A stretch of DNA of 64,000 nt from Pogostemon cablin (GCA_023678885.1 CM042970.1:6674355-6738354); one strand, 5' to 3'. Counted from the stretch's first letter, positions 44,561-55,386 are shown. Made by a program: numbers and translations. The notes: generated by a model not told the origin, from the sequence alone.

Positions 44561-45634
44561 AATAGATTCCATCCTGACGGGATCAAAGCACCTGATGGAC
44601 AATCTTGAGTTGATCCAAAGGAAATTCGAGAATCTGGCACTCAATGCAAAGCGTACTGGAAGAATACAAGAAAGTGATCAGACCAAAGTGTCAAATCGCA
44701 TACGAGATTGTATTCGGAACAATGCGAGTTTATTCGAGTCATTACGAGAGCCACTTCTCTGGGCTGTTGATAGCAATAGCAATCGACAAAAGAAGAGTAG
44801 TCGAGAACGGGGCTCTAAACCCAGATCAGGGGATTCAAATACCCCTGGCACGAGTTCTAGATTGGAACCTCCGAAGGAGGAATCAGTCCAAGAAAAAGTC
44901 GAGACTCTTGAGTCACATCTTGAGCCTTCGAGTCAACCCAGCACCTCTGGGGTTAAAGAGGGAGAGATCAACCTTAGGTCTATGACGGGCACTGCTAAGG
45001 TTGGTATTAACTTAGCTGATTTCTCTTATTGGCAGAAATACTAGGCCATCTGTGAGAAATTAAACACCAGACAAGGAATTCGACCGAGAAATGTTGGGTG
45101 GACATATCTAGGGAATATCCCCGAGTTTGGATGCAAGAAGGCTCAAATCCAAATGATGTGAAGCAGTGGTATGATTTTGAGGCACTAGCCTCAAATTATA
45201 CTGTTGCACTAGGCTTCCCAGAACTTGCAAAACTTCCAGATTGGTTGGGAAAAACAGTTTTCAAGGCATGGAAAAACAACGCGACTCTATCCAGAGGAGA
45301 TGTATTGGAGCTCTACTTCACAATTGATACTCCAGAACCAGTGGGGAAAGGCAACCACGAGGCATTTTATTTCATCAAGCTAAGAAGACCCGATGTCTCA
45401 GCATCAAATAGGATCAAGGAGTCTTCTGTGAGGGAACCAGTCTTGGTTTCTACCTTTTCTGAAGAACAAATCTCAACGCGTCGAGCAAGGAGTTTGTACA
45501 TCTGCATTAAAGCAATGGTGGAGGTGAAGTTCCCATTCAAATTTGAACACAAGTCTTTGAATGGGTCTTTTCTGTTGAATACTTTAATAGGAAAAAAGAC
45601 AGTGTTTGCTGAAAAGGCCTTCCAGGAAAATTAG
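44547..45634 (+). pseudogene. Pararetroviral downstream ORF, position of the translational transactivator
   Basis: It starts at an ATG at 44547 that overlaps the RT stop by 14 nt. The first part (to 45044, 165 aa) is helical, then Ser/Glu/Pro-rich, ending TAG at 45042. The reading continues in another frame from about 45098 to 45634 with YPRVWMQEGSNPND, LGFPELAKLPDWLG and FKFEHKSLNGSFLL. In caulimo-, cavemo- and solendoviruses this place holds the inclusion-body/transactivator protein, but I do not see its usual core motif, so the function is positional inference only. A frameshift near 45045-45100 breaks it. Confidence 0.6.
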
Positions 45635-46039
45635 ACCTTCTTTGGAGAAACAAGATTCCTGTGAATAAACAGACCCACTGGAGATATTATAACATGGCCC
45701 ATTTTGGGCAATGGACGAACAAGGCATGCACGAGCTGTTCCACCCAAACAGAACCAGAATTTGGGAAAGGAATAAGATTGAGCATAGGGATGATTAGGAG
45801 TGCTGAACCTCCTCCAGCGAAAGAGACATGTGGAAAGAAGAGGATGAAACCTCTTCAGAACACCCAAGAGTCGGGAGAATCATCAGGCACCAAAGAAGAC
45901 AAATGACTCTTCAAAAAAACAAGAGCCAGATGACCTTTCGGAGAGGGTAAATACATGTGACCGACAAGTAGGACAGCCCACTAGAAGGCATCAATAAAAA
46001 AGAGGGACCAGCCAGCTGCTAAAGTTGGAATCCAAGGTA

Positions 46040-46150
46040 GATGACGTAAGTGCTGACGCAAGAATAATGACGTAAGCAGTGACATCACAAAAGATTGGAA
46101 GGCTTTGAAATCTGGATTTCGGGTCCGAGAGCCTCTTAATAAGAAGTTTG
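46040..46150 (+). promoter_or_regulatory. Pararetroviral pregenomic RNA promoter with as-1-like boxes
   Basis: Four TGAC boxes lie in 50 bp: TGACGTAA at 46042, TGACGCAA at 46054, TGACGTAA at 46068 and TGACATCA at 46080. They resemble the as-1 element of the CaMV 35S promoter, bound by TGA bZIP factors. A weak TATA-like CCTCTTAATAAGAAG follows at 46132. The place, after the last ORF and before the leader, is where the family has its main promoter. Confidence 0.75.
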
Positions 46151-46316
46151 AGGAAGCAGAAGACATCGACCATTCCCTTCTGTTTTCTCTTTCAAAATAA
46201 ACATTGTATTCCTTTCTTTTCTTTGTATGAGTGTTCTTAGTGCAGCTATAATAGGTAGATAAAGGAGTTATCTCCTCTTGTTCTGTGAGGATGAGTGTGT
46301 AATAACTTCTCCATTC

Positions 46317-46327
46317 AATAAATAAAT
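46317..46327 (+). terminator. Pararetroviral polyadenylation signal
   Basis: AATAAATAAAT lies about 170 bp downstream of the TATA-like box. In Caulimoviridae the signal sits shortly after the transcription start, so that it is skipped once and used on the second pass around the circle, giving a terminally redundant RNA. The distance here fits that scheme. Confidence 0.65.
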
Positions 46328-46984
46328 AATCTTGGGCTTCTGCCCGCATGTAGTCTTCCATTTTTTCTACAACCTTAATCTTCATACTTTTCGGCAAGAA
46401 CATTAGCAGCATCCTGTACACCCGGTGTAGAAAACAAACCAGGGTTGTGCTGAAATCTGCTGAAGGAACGAGATTGAACCATCACACTACGGGACGAGTG
46501 GTTTGCTGTGATGAGCAGTTGTAAAACCTCTCGGATACCCGGTGGATTGACGGTCGAAAAATGTATTGTTACTGCTTTAAGTTGGTTAGTTATGAGATTA
46601 ATGTTGTTTAATTAAGGTACGGAAGCATTCTGGGCCTGATATGGTCGTAATGGACTAGGTTTATTTTGAAAACTGTAAAAATAATGAAAGTCGGGAGTAA
46701 AATTGAGTATATAGAGACTTAAAATGATTTTATTTTCGAAAATCTGGAAATAGCAAAAGGTGAGGTGGTTCTTAGCAAAAATTTTCGAAGCTTCTAAAAT
46801 TTGGGACTGTTTACGAGCATTTCTCAAAATTTGGGACTAAATCAGCGCATATCCGCAAAATACGGGACGATATCGGCCCCAAATTAAGATACGGGACTAA
46901 ATCGTGAAATTTCAAAAGATAAGGGATTAAAAAGGACCATGATTAAAGATATGAGACTAAATTGGTATTAATCCCAAGTTATTG

Positions 46985-47986
46985 CATAAATATATTATTT
47001 TATTTTTTGAAGTATGAAAGGTGTTGTGAAACAAATAAATAAAGAAAATATGAAGAATGGGAAGAAAAAAAATAATTCTAGCTAGCTTTCAAAATTCAAT
47101 AAATATTGACCCAAGAGGTGTTAAAAATGCCTTTAGGGCCACAGGCTAGCTCACAAAACCCACCACACGTTAATAACCCACCCAACAAATACCCAACACT
47201 ATTATGCTTCATATATAACAAATTTTGACCCTTTTTTATAATTTTATTTGAATCTTGCACATCATGATCAGAATATTTCACTCACTAATATATAACTCAT
47301 CTTATATATATAACTTAACAAAAATATGACTTTTGTTTTTAATTGCAGATGGAACAGTAGATTTTGATAACTCATTTTCATAAATAATTTTATTTTATGC
47401 TCTCACTAAATATTCATATAAAAATATTAAAAGAAGTTTGACTCGCTATACCCAAAAAAGAAAGGAAGAATAAATGAAATGAAAAAAAAAACAAAATTTT
47501 GATCTCCAAATTAATCAACCCAAATCTTTCAAGATTAGAATTGGGATTGAGTAACCTAGGAAATGTGTTAGTTCGGTTATTGGCCTTTTCAAACCATGCA
47601 TCACTATTTCAAAATATAAATAAAAATTTCATAAAATCCACATTAGATCTATCTATGATTCCCCAGAATGGGACACACCCATATCCAATCACTTTCATCT
47701 TCCACAAATTGGCAAATTAACTTTCAAACATTTTCTTGGTCAAAATAAATATGTTAAAGACTTGTGCCCATGCGAACATTTTAATTAAATAGTATATGCT
47801 ATGTACTGTTCATAATTTATAGGGTTTTAACTTTTACCATCGTTTTCTAATTAAAAGGCTCAAATAATTATTATTGCACGAAAATACCAGCTCTCAAAAT
47901 TTTATGGCAAAAAATTGAGCTAGTCCTCTTTTCTTGAGACTAAAAATAAATTATACACCTCCTGTGTCACACTTAACTACTATATA
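46985..47986. other. Intergenic DNA, nothing recognised
   Basis: Apart from the Stowaway relic flank at its start, about 0.9 kb without convincing ORFs. The short ORFs at 47096-47281 (minus) and 47499-47720 (plus) match nothing known. Confidence 0.45.
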
Positions 47987-48475
47987 CTCCCTCCATCCAA
48001 AAAATATTGACACATTTTACTTTTTAGATTATCCCACAGAAATTAACATATTTTCTTTTTAAGAACATGTGACCCACACAAAAACAATTTAGGATCCGCT
48101 TGGTTCAAATTCCAGAATGGCAATGGTAATTGGAATCATTGATGATGATAATGGTAATGAGAATAAAGTGATTGAAGGGGTGAGGGTATACATTGAATCC
48201 AGGGGAATGATTGAGGGATTTGAATTCTCATTACCCCCAAACCAAGCATGAGGAATGAGAGTCAATACACTCTCATTCCCATTACCCTCCCCTAATACCT
48301 CTAACCAAGCACCCCCTTATTTATTTACATGGCTCACACATACATCACACTCATCACTAATACAACTACCCACTACACATTAAATATATTTCTCTCACTT
48401 CATTTTACATTAAATTATTATACTCCTTAATCTCCCTGCCAAAAAAATGCGTCAATATCTCCAGGACGAAGGGAG
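47987..48475. mobile_element. Stowaway MITE hosting a Tourist-like MITE
   Basis: The left end CTCCCTCCATCC follows TA (47985-47986), and the right end GGACGAAGGGAG precedes TA (48476-48477). Family interior sequence (ACATGTGACCCACACAAAAAC, then ACATGGCTCACACATACATC) is split by a 225-bp Tourist-like element. Confidence 0.8.
48092..48316. mobile_element. Tourist-like (PIF/Harbinger) MITE, 225 bp
   Basis: The left end GGATCCGCTTGGTTCAAATT and the reverse complement of the right end GGGGGTGCTTGGTTAGAGGT are inverted (shared GCTTGGTT). TTA flanks both sides (48089-48091 and 48317-48319). The interior holds further inverted GAATGAGAGT/ACTCTCATTC segments that would fold into a hairpin. Confidence 0.8.
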
Positions 48476-48477
48476 TA

Positions 48478-49557
48478 AGTAATTTTATATAATTTAAGAA
48501 AAATTATTTTTAACTTACTTTATTGATTTTTTAAGAGCATTGGGATATTTTAAATAATAAATAAAATATAAAGTATGTTATGTATATTAGTGAAAGTGAT
48601 ATTTTTTAAATTAAGATGACTTACTTTTAAGGGTAATTTGGTATTTTAGGCAATAAATAAATTATAAAATAAGTTAAGTGAATTATAAAATAATAATAAT
48701 TTTAAAATTAAAGTGTATTGTGAGGTTATTGAATTGTATGTTATTTTTTTATTTGTCTGTATAGATTTATTTATGAGATGAATGAAATATTTGAAAAAAA
48801 CAAAAGTGAAATAATTTCATCGTGTCCACGAAGAATGGCTTAAAATTTTCGTACCAATGTTATAGTTAACTATAAAACTTAGATATTTGCACTAATTAAT
48901 TACAAGGATATAATTTACATGCATCTTACTTTACCTCATGTATATTAACCCTTCATAGTAATAGTATTACTAATATTTCAGCAGATGTTAACAAATCTTG
49001 TTAAACATGTTGTTGACTATACTCCATGTGAAACTCTTTTATTAGAAAAATAAAATAAATACTTTTAGACTAAACATTCAAACTGATAAAATAATTACAT
49101 TTTCAGTGGACGGATGATTATTAATTAGGGTATGAAATATTATGTACGGTGTTTGAAGAATAAAAGATGAGAAAGATAGAAGAGAGTTTAGTAAATAAAA
49201 AAAAAATGAAATTAGGAGTAGTATTAAAATAGTAGTATAGGAATGCGTGTAGACATTACTCCGTACATATATAGTTGTTGGAGTGTAATCGTTAACATAA
49301 AGGAAAATGGGTGTTCAAAATAAATACTGTTGTGTTGTGTGTGATAATCTAAAAAAATAAAGTGTAATGATAATTCTCATATATCTTTGAATTTCTTTTT
49401 AAATACGGTTTTAATTTACTTCTCCAATCCAATGCAGAATAGCAAATTTATTTATTTTCGTTGTTCCTTGCAATATGTACAACTTAGGCATGACAAAAGT
49501 AAATTTAAAACTTTAACCTCAATTATGTTCAAATTTATTATTCTTATTTAACATGTA
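48478..49557. other. Intergenic DNA with Stowaway-subfamily relics
   Basis: 48480-48790 resembles two decayed copies of the interior of the Stowaway subfamily at 49.56 kb (TTTTTAAGAGCATTGGGATATTTT, TATAAAGTATGTTATG). The rest is AT-rich without genes. Confidence 0.5.
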
Positions 49558-49839
49558 CCCCCTCCGTCCCATAGTTAAGTTAACCGACACTGTAGATACG
49601 GAGTTTAAGAAAAGTTGTTTTTTGACCAACTTTATTGACTTTTTAGGGGTATTGTGGTATTTTTAGGTAATAAATATATTATAAAGTATGTTATATGTGT
49701 TAGGTGAGAGTGATATTTTTGAAATTAAGATAACTTTTGAGGTTTTTGGTTAATGTGAAATTTTCTTTTTTGGGTGGTGAACATAAGTGTGGGACGGACG
49801 AAAACGGAAAATTTGAACATAAGTGTGAGACGGAGGGAG
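49558..49839. mobile_element. Stowaway MITE, complete (282 bp)
   Basis: The left end CCCCCTCCGTCCCATAG follows TA (49556-49557), and the right end GAGACGGAGGGAG precedes TA (49840-49841). It belongs to the same subfamily as 17463-17742. A ~30-bp phrase (GAACATAAGTGTG(G/A)GACGGA) is duplicated near the right end. Confidence 0.85.
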
Positions 49840-50083
49840 TATAACATATTAATTTTATTTTTAATTTATTATTTAAGCTCATGTAAGTCAATAAAATTGA
49901 TTCAAAAATATTTGGCAAAATCTCCTATACCCCGTGCATAAATTCAAAATTTTAAATTCTTGTACTTACATTTACATTTAACTTTCGGAATGATAATAAT
50001 AATGAAAATTACTAATTAGAATAATCTAATGAATTTGAAATTGAGTGAAGATGGTGGAGTAGTAATTTGATTAATGTAAATAC

Positions 50084-51572
50084 TAGAGCTGTCAGAATGG
50101 ATTGGTAGGGCAATTTAACGCACAATCCACCACAACTCACCTTTTGAAGGGCTCAAGTGGGATGGGCTACCAGTGGGTTGAGCCACTAATGGGGCGGGCC
50201 GCGAGTTAGCTCACGCTCTACCACCCCCTATCCACATAATCACATATGACTTATCCACTCCTCACCTATCACCCACCCCCTGCCCCCATCCCACCCACCC
50301 ACCCACCCACCCACCCCATCCCACCTACTCCCACCCCCCACACCCCCAAAATTTTTTTAAAAAAGTTTAGATTTTAATATTTAAATAATAAAAATATTAT
50401 CACTCAACCCTACCCCTATCCTACCCCCTACCCACCCCCAAATTTTTTTATTATTTAAATATTAAAATTAAAAATTAAAAAAAATTTTGAGGGGTGGGTG
50501 GGGCTAGGGTAGGGGTGGATAGAGGATAGGGTAGGGTGATAATATTTTTATTGTTTAAATATTAAAATCTAAAAAAAATTAAAAAAAAATTTTTGGAGGT
50601 GAGGTGGATAGGGGGTAGGATTGATTGATAATATTTTTATTGTTTAAATATTTTTAATTTATAAAGGTTGGTTGATGTTGGGTTGGTGGGGCGGTGCGGG
50701 TTAGCCCATACTTTAGTGAGTTTGAAGTGAGGCGGGCTTTTATGGGGCAGATTAATTTTGGATTGAGAAATTGGTGGGTTAAGATGGGTTGGGGCTAGAG
50801 ATGTTAAACGGGCTGAACCTGAACCTACAAGGTCAGACCTATAGGGCTACGGGCTAAACGGGCCACGGGTTAAGCGGTCCATGTTAAACGGACCGTCATT
50901 TATGCGAACCTAACCCTAGCGGGCCTCGGGCTAAACGGGCCACTAATGGGTCAGTGAAGAAAATAAATAAATAAATATTAATTTAATTTGAAACATAATT
51001 AAACATTAAAAAAATCAAATGTTGTTCTAACATTAATAATGAACTATAAATTTATAAGTTTATACGTAAAAAATAAAAAAAGAATTTTAGAATTTCAAAT
51101 ACGTTAATATTATTTATGAATTAAGAAAGTTTATTTTCAATATTACTTTTTAAAATGTCTCACATACTTTATTCTTAAATTGTTTTATTTAAAAATGACA
51201 AACCAATAAAAATATAGTAAGTTAGAGGATATTAAATTACTGTTAGATATAATTATTAATAGAAATTATTTGTTAACATAAAAAATTATTATTAATTTTA
51301 ATAATTTAAGTATATTATTAATTAATTTTTTATTATAAAAAATTTAATCGGGCTAACCGGGCCAGCCTTATTAACCTACTGGCTAGCCCTATAGGGTCAC
51401 GGGTTAATCGGTCCGGGCCAAAAAGAACCTGATTTAAACGGACCACTACTTATACAAACCTAAACCTATATTTTTTCGGGTTAAACGGGCCGGACTTACG
51501 ATCCCAGCCCATATTAACATCTCTAGTTGGGGTGGGTTGGCCCAGTGAGCTCAACTCATTTTGACAGCTGTA
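50084..51572. mobile_element. Outer hAT-like element hosting a second hAT-like element
   Basis: The left end TAGAGCTGTCAGAATGG and the reverse complement of the right end TACAGCTGTCAAAATGA are inverted. Flanking 8-mers GTAAATAC (50076-50083) and GTATATAC (51573-51580) differ at one base, fitting the 8-bp duplication of hAT elements. Its interior has C-rich and G-rich strands (CACCCACCCACCCACCCACC near 50294; GGGTGGGTGGGGC near 50494) that are partly inverted copies. A second element lies at 50796-51525. Confidence 0.75.
50796..51525. mobile_element. Inner hAT-like element (730 bp)
   Basis: The left end TAGAGATGTTAAACGGGCTG and the reverse complement of the right end TAGAGATGTTAATATGGGCT are inverted. 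Flanking 8-mers GTTGGGGC (50788-50795) and GTTGGGGT (51526-51533) differ at one base. Both ends carry repeated GGGCTA/ACGGGCC motifs as subterminal repeats, typical of hAT transposase binding regions. A fragment of the same family is seen at about 61463-61590. Confidence 0.8.
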
Positions 51573-51824
51573 GTATATACCAATTGAAAAATAGAAATCA
51601 CTTATTACCAATACCCTTGTTGAGAATTTAATTGATTAATAAAAATGAATTATTAATTAATCACCAATTAGAGAGAGTGAAATTCAACTCACTTGTAGGG
51701 ACTCAAGGGAGGATTGAAAGTCATTGGGGATTTAATCATTCTACATTGAGTGAGGAATTTATCTCATTAATGTTTATTAGACTAATTTGATTATGCTAAC
51801 TCTAATTCGATCAAGGGGAGTGAT

Positions 51825-54010
51825 TGTGATACCCGAGCTTCTCACTACTTATGTGTCAATATAATTTAATTTGTGTTATGTGCATTTTATAATTATGTGA
51901 TAATTATGTGGCAATTATGTGATAATAATATGACAATTATGTGACAATTGTTTCTACATTTTATTTATCGTTATATTTTATTTGAGACATTCGTGATAAA
52001 AATTGTGACAGTATGTGAATATATGTGTGCATAAATATTTACGTGCAATTATTTGGATATATAATTAAATTATTTTATGTGTATAAATACATTTTTCTTA
52101 ATTATTAAGTATCACACGTGTTCTCGTAATAATAATAGTGGTAAGAAAATGTACACGTATGTGTATTAATTTGTAAATGTATTAATTCTTCAATATTAAG
52201 TATTGCAAGTATATTCGTAATGGATAATAATAATAATAATAATAATAAAATGAATATGTATATATTTACCGTCAGTAATGTCGTAGATGTTGTCAAGCCA
52301 TAAATTTTGTGAATGATAAAGGGCACACGTGGGACATGGAGTTGCAATGCCTTAATTGCTAATCTATAATAATAATAATTTACTAAATTTAGGAAATAAG
52401 AATAAGGGTTGGGGACGGTGGTGATTGTTATCACCCGCCAGCACCTTCTATAAACCCCTAATTGGGGTGAGTTGCGAAGTAGGAGTAAAAAGAAAAAAAA
52501 AAGAAAAAAAAAAAGAGAGAGAAGAAAGGAAGAAAGAGGAGAGAGAGAGGAAGAAGATAAAGAGAAATGAGCGTGTCGGAACGTGCGTAGTCAGAACGGG
52601 AGAAGAGGAAGGGATTAGTTGTAGTGTTTCACGGGTCTATAGTGTTGTTATTGTCGGAGTTCAGGTAAGTAGAAGTCCAACTACAATGCATAAACATGTT
52701 GTTTGTGAATTATTTGTAATTAATATGTGATAATTATGTTATGGATTATTTGTAATTAGTTTAATTACAATATGAATTATTTGAAATTAATTTGTTATAC
52801 AAGCTGTGGATTTATGTGATTTGGAGAGAGTAGAGTTCATATTCAACAATATTATTTGTAAATTATTTGTGATAATTTTGTGATACAAGTTGTAGATCTA
52901 TGTGATTGTAAATAATATTATTATCCTATATAGATCTGTGTGATTGGAAACTGTTGAAAATATATTTGTATGGTTTGAGAAGATATTGGTTATAAGGATT
53001 TGTGGGATCCAAGATTAAGTCGTTATTCCAAAAAGAGATCCGTGTGATCCATGATGAAGTGGTTATTCTATAAATTGATCTATGTGATTGAGGTGAAGTT
53101 GTTATTTCAGAAGTGGATTTGTGTGAATTGAAATTAAGTTGTTACTTTATTGTTATTAAATATTGATATTGTAAATGGTTTATGATGTACATTTAATTGT
53201 TTTGGGTGCATACCATCCATAAACATGAAAAGTGTTTTCCTCAAAATTAATAAGATACTAATGGTGTGTGCGGCTACTATATATGCATCTCTGTCAGGGT
53301 TCGGAAAAATCGTTCCCGACACTTTATTAGGGGTTCGGAAAAATAGTCCCCAACACTCTGTCAGAGTTCGGAAAAATCGTTCTCGGTACTTTATTAGGGG
53401 TTCGGAAAAATCGTCCCCAACACTCTGTCAGAGTTCGAAAAAATCGTTCTCGGTACTTTATTTGGGTTCGGAAAAATCGTCCCCATTGAGCTCATTTGGG
53501 GTGCATATCATAAGTGTGTAGTGGGGATCCCGCATCGTGAACAGTTTTCAAAATAAAAGAGATCAACTAGAAAGATTAAGAAATGGGTGATAGAGAACTA
53601 AATGCATTTTCATGCACCGACATGCATGATTTCTACTTATTGAGATTTTAATCTCACTAGTTTATGCATTGTAGGTGAGCCTGTTGATAATTGAGTTTGT
53701 GATGTGACTGTGCAAGCTGTGGAGCTCCTTCAGGGTCTTGAGCAGATGTACATAGATGACGACATATTGGGATAGGTTGTGAGTTTATTTTGTTTCCGCT
53801 GATGTTTTAGTTGTGTAATATAATAAGTATTATCGCATGTTTGAGTGGTTTGAAGTGGTGTCAGAAACCAGTTACGTATGTTGAATTGGTGTGATGATTT
53901 TGGTTATAAACATATTATGTGAAAAAAAAAAATTTATGCAGGTTTTTATAATGATGATATTTATGTTAAATAGTATTTAAATTATAAGTTGTGTAATGTG
54001 GGTCGTGTCA
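51825..54010. mobile_element. Solo LTR, 2186 bp, with 5-bp TSD
   Basis: The segment begins TGTGATACCCGAGC and ends GGGTCGTGTCA, with TG...CA ends, and is flanked by a perfect TSD GTGAT at 51820-51824 and 54011-54015. TGTGATACCC starts are frequent among plant Gypsy LTRs (inference). It contains (AATAAT)n near 52228, a purine-rich tract at 52487-52565 and a tandem repeat at 53296-53490. The ORFs at 52105-52434 and 52425-52730 lie wholly in this LTR and are not genes. Confidence 0.82.
53296..53490 (+). repeat. Tandem repeat with GGGTTCGGAAAAATCGT core in the solo LTR
   Basis: The unit (G)GTTCGGAAAAATCGT(C/T)CCC, of about 33-34 bp, occurs six times, with odd and even units differing (GACACTTTATTAGG versus AACACTCTGTCAGA), so a 68-bp higher-order unit is visible. 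Confidence 0.9.
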
Positions 54011-54015
54011 GTGAT

Positions 54016-55386
54016 CTTTAAAACATATAAATAGGAGCGTCTCCGCATGCATTCAACACACAACAACAGGCACTCCTACATACACAAAGAGCACAATTCA
54101 TAGTCTAGTTCGATCCAATCCTATGTCCTTCTTTAATTCGCTAGAATTCCTATGATAACAGTGACGCCCTTCTTAAAACAAGAAGACGTTTTACGTTTTT
54201 TAAAATTTAAATTTGAGAAAGCAATTGGTGGCATGGGCCAACATGAGGGCCACAAACATAAATGCATAATTACGTCTTTCAGTCTTCACTATCAAAAAAT
54301 ATCAACAATACGTTATTTTATTTTCACAAAATATTTCAGAAGATTTCAGTTTTCACCTGTCCATATTAATTTGTTTTTCTCCCAGAAATTATTATAAAAC
54401 TTCTTCTTTAATTCTTTATCCAAATTACCAAACCGACTTATAGCTTCTTTTTTTTTTTTTTATGTATTTGGTTCATTTAAGAAAAATTAACATTAAACTT
54501 AATATTTCAATTTCAAACATTGAACACAGGAAATAATTAATTAATAACAATAAATTATTCTTCTGTGATTTGATTTAAATATAAATTATTAATATAAATA
54601 CATTTGTTCATATGGAGTAGTTAATTAATTAATTAAAGTGAGTGCAAATAATTAATCTACTCATTTTTATTTGGTAAAGATGTTGTAGAACCGTCTTATT
54701 GATGAAATAGATAAAAATGATAATTTCTATTAAAAAAAATACTCAATTAATGAAAAGTGAATGTTATTTCATAAATCAATATAAATAAAAAGTGATAATA
54801 TTTGTAGTGAGAGTGATAACCATTTTGAAAAGTATAAAATAGTCTCTCTCATGGTTTCCTTATTTTGCTTCACCCGTTTTTCCAATGCACATTTTACAAA
54901 ATAAAAAATATCACGAGTTTAAATCTAAAATTAATTTTGAAAGTGCCCATTATCTAATATCTATATTGCAAGAATTATAATTATAGCATGAGGTGACCAG
55001 TTTCTCCAAGTCATCAAGAAATTAAGCCTACGTGTACTCTTTACCATCGTTCCAATAATATAACTAAAGAAAACGATCTTCCAACCAGTAATTTTCCAGA
55101 GATCAGTGTTATCAATTATTCATTCTTTCTGATCTTATTAGATAGATAAGAAGATTGATTGATTGAGTTCTTCAACCAATGAAACTGCATTTAATTTCCC
55201 ATAAAATAATAGAAAAAATAAAAATAAAAATAAATACGTTAGCTAGCGAATGATGAAGGGACATTTTTCTAAAAATAAATAGGTGTAGTTAAATCAAGCT
55301 GTAGGACACCAAATGCAATAAATTCAGAAATTTGATGTATATATTAAGACCACATATGATCATTTTGTGACAAATGTAGCACAAAA
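54016..55386. other. Upstream region of the GDSL lipase gene
   Basis: AT-rich DNA with TATCACTTTTTATT-type relic sequence near 54700-54840. A candidate TATA box (GATGTATATATTAAG) lies at 55334-55348, about 45 bp before the start codon. The ORF at 54152-54397 is not supported. Confidence 0.5.

Larger units (their letters stand above)
37165..46605 (+). mobile_element. Endogenous pararetrovirus (Caulimoviridae), genome-length, inactivated
   Basis: In order: primer site, an N-terminal ORF region, coat protein with zinc knuckle, 30K-type movement protein, retropepsin, reverse transcriptase with YMDD and RNase H, a downstream ORF, then promoter, leader start and AATAAA. There is no integrase and no LTR, which separates it from Gypsy elements. 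After subtracting the 1.7-kb solo LTR, the length is about 7.7 kb, a full Caulimoviridae genome. Coat protein before movement protein on separate or fused ORFs, followed by a protease-RT ORF and one more ORF, is the arrangement of cavemo-/solendoviruses (established); assignment to that group is inference. Stops, frameshifts and the solo LTR show it is not functional. The exact edges against MULE sequence are approximate. Confidence 0.88.
36994..46975. mobile_element. MULE with the pararetrovirus inside
   Basis: The left end GGGATAAAAATCGATTTAGT and the reverse complement of the right end GGGATTAATACCAATTTAGT are inverted, and the similarity continues inward (GGTCCCTTT, AGTCCC). The element is flanked by a perfect 9-bp TSD AAGTTATTG at 36985-36993 and 46976-46984. 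MULE-derived sequence appears to run to about 37160 on the left and from about 46610 on the right, so the original element was roughly 0.5 kb, and the rest is the endogenous virus. Confidence 0.85.
36885..47080. mobile_element. Stowaway-family relic split by a MULE (outermost layer of the nest)
   Basis: The left flank of the MULE (TTATTGATTTTTAGGGTATT, then GACAATTTTGAAATTAAAA) and the right flank (ATTTTTTGAAGTATGAAAGG, then GTTGTGAAACAAATAAATAA) match, in order, the two halves of the Stowaway subfamily complete at 17463-17742 and 49558-49839. Its own termini are too decayed to fix. Only the flanks are this element; the middle is the MULE and its cargo. Confidence 0.55.

Noticed and set aside
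52105..52730. ORFs of 101-109 aa, one Lys/Glu-rich
   Set aside because: They fall in the solo LTR and come from the purine-rich tract and (AAT)n run.
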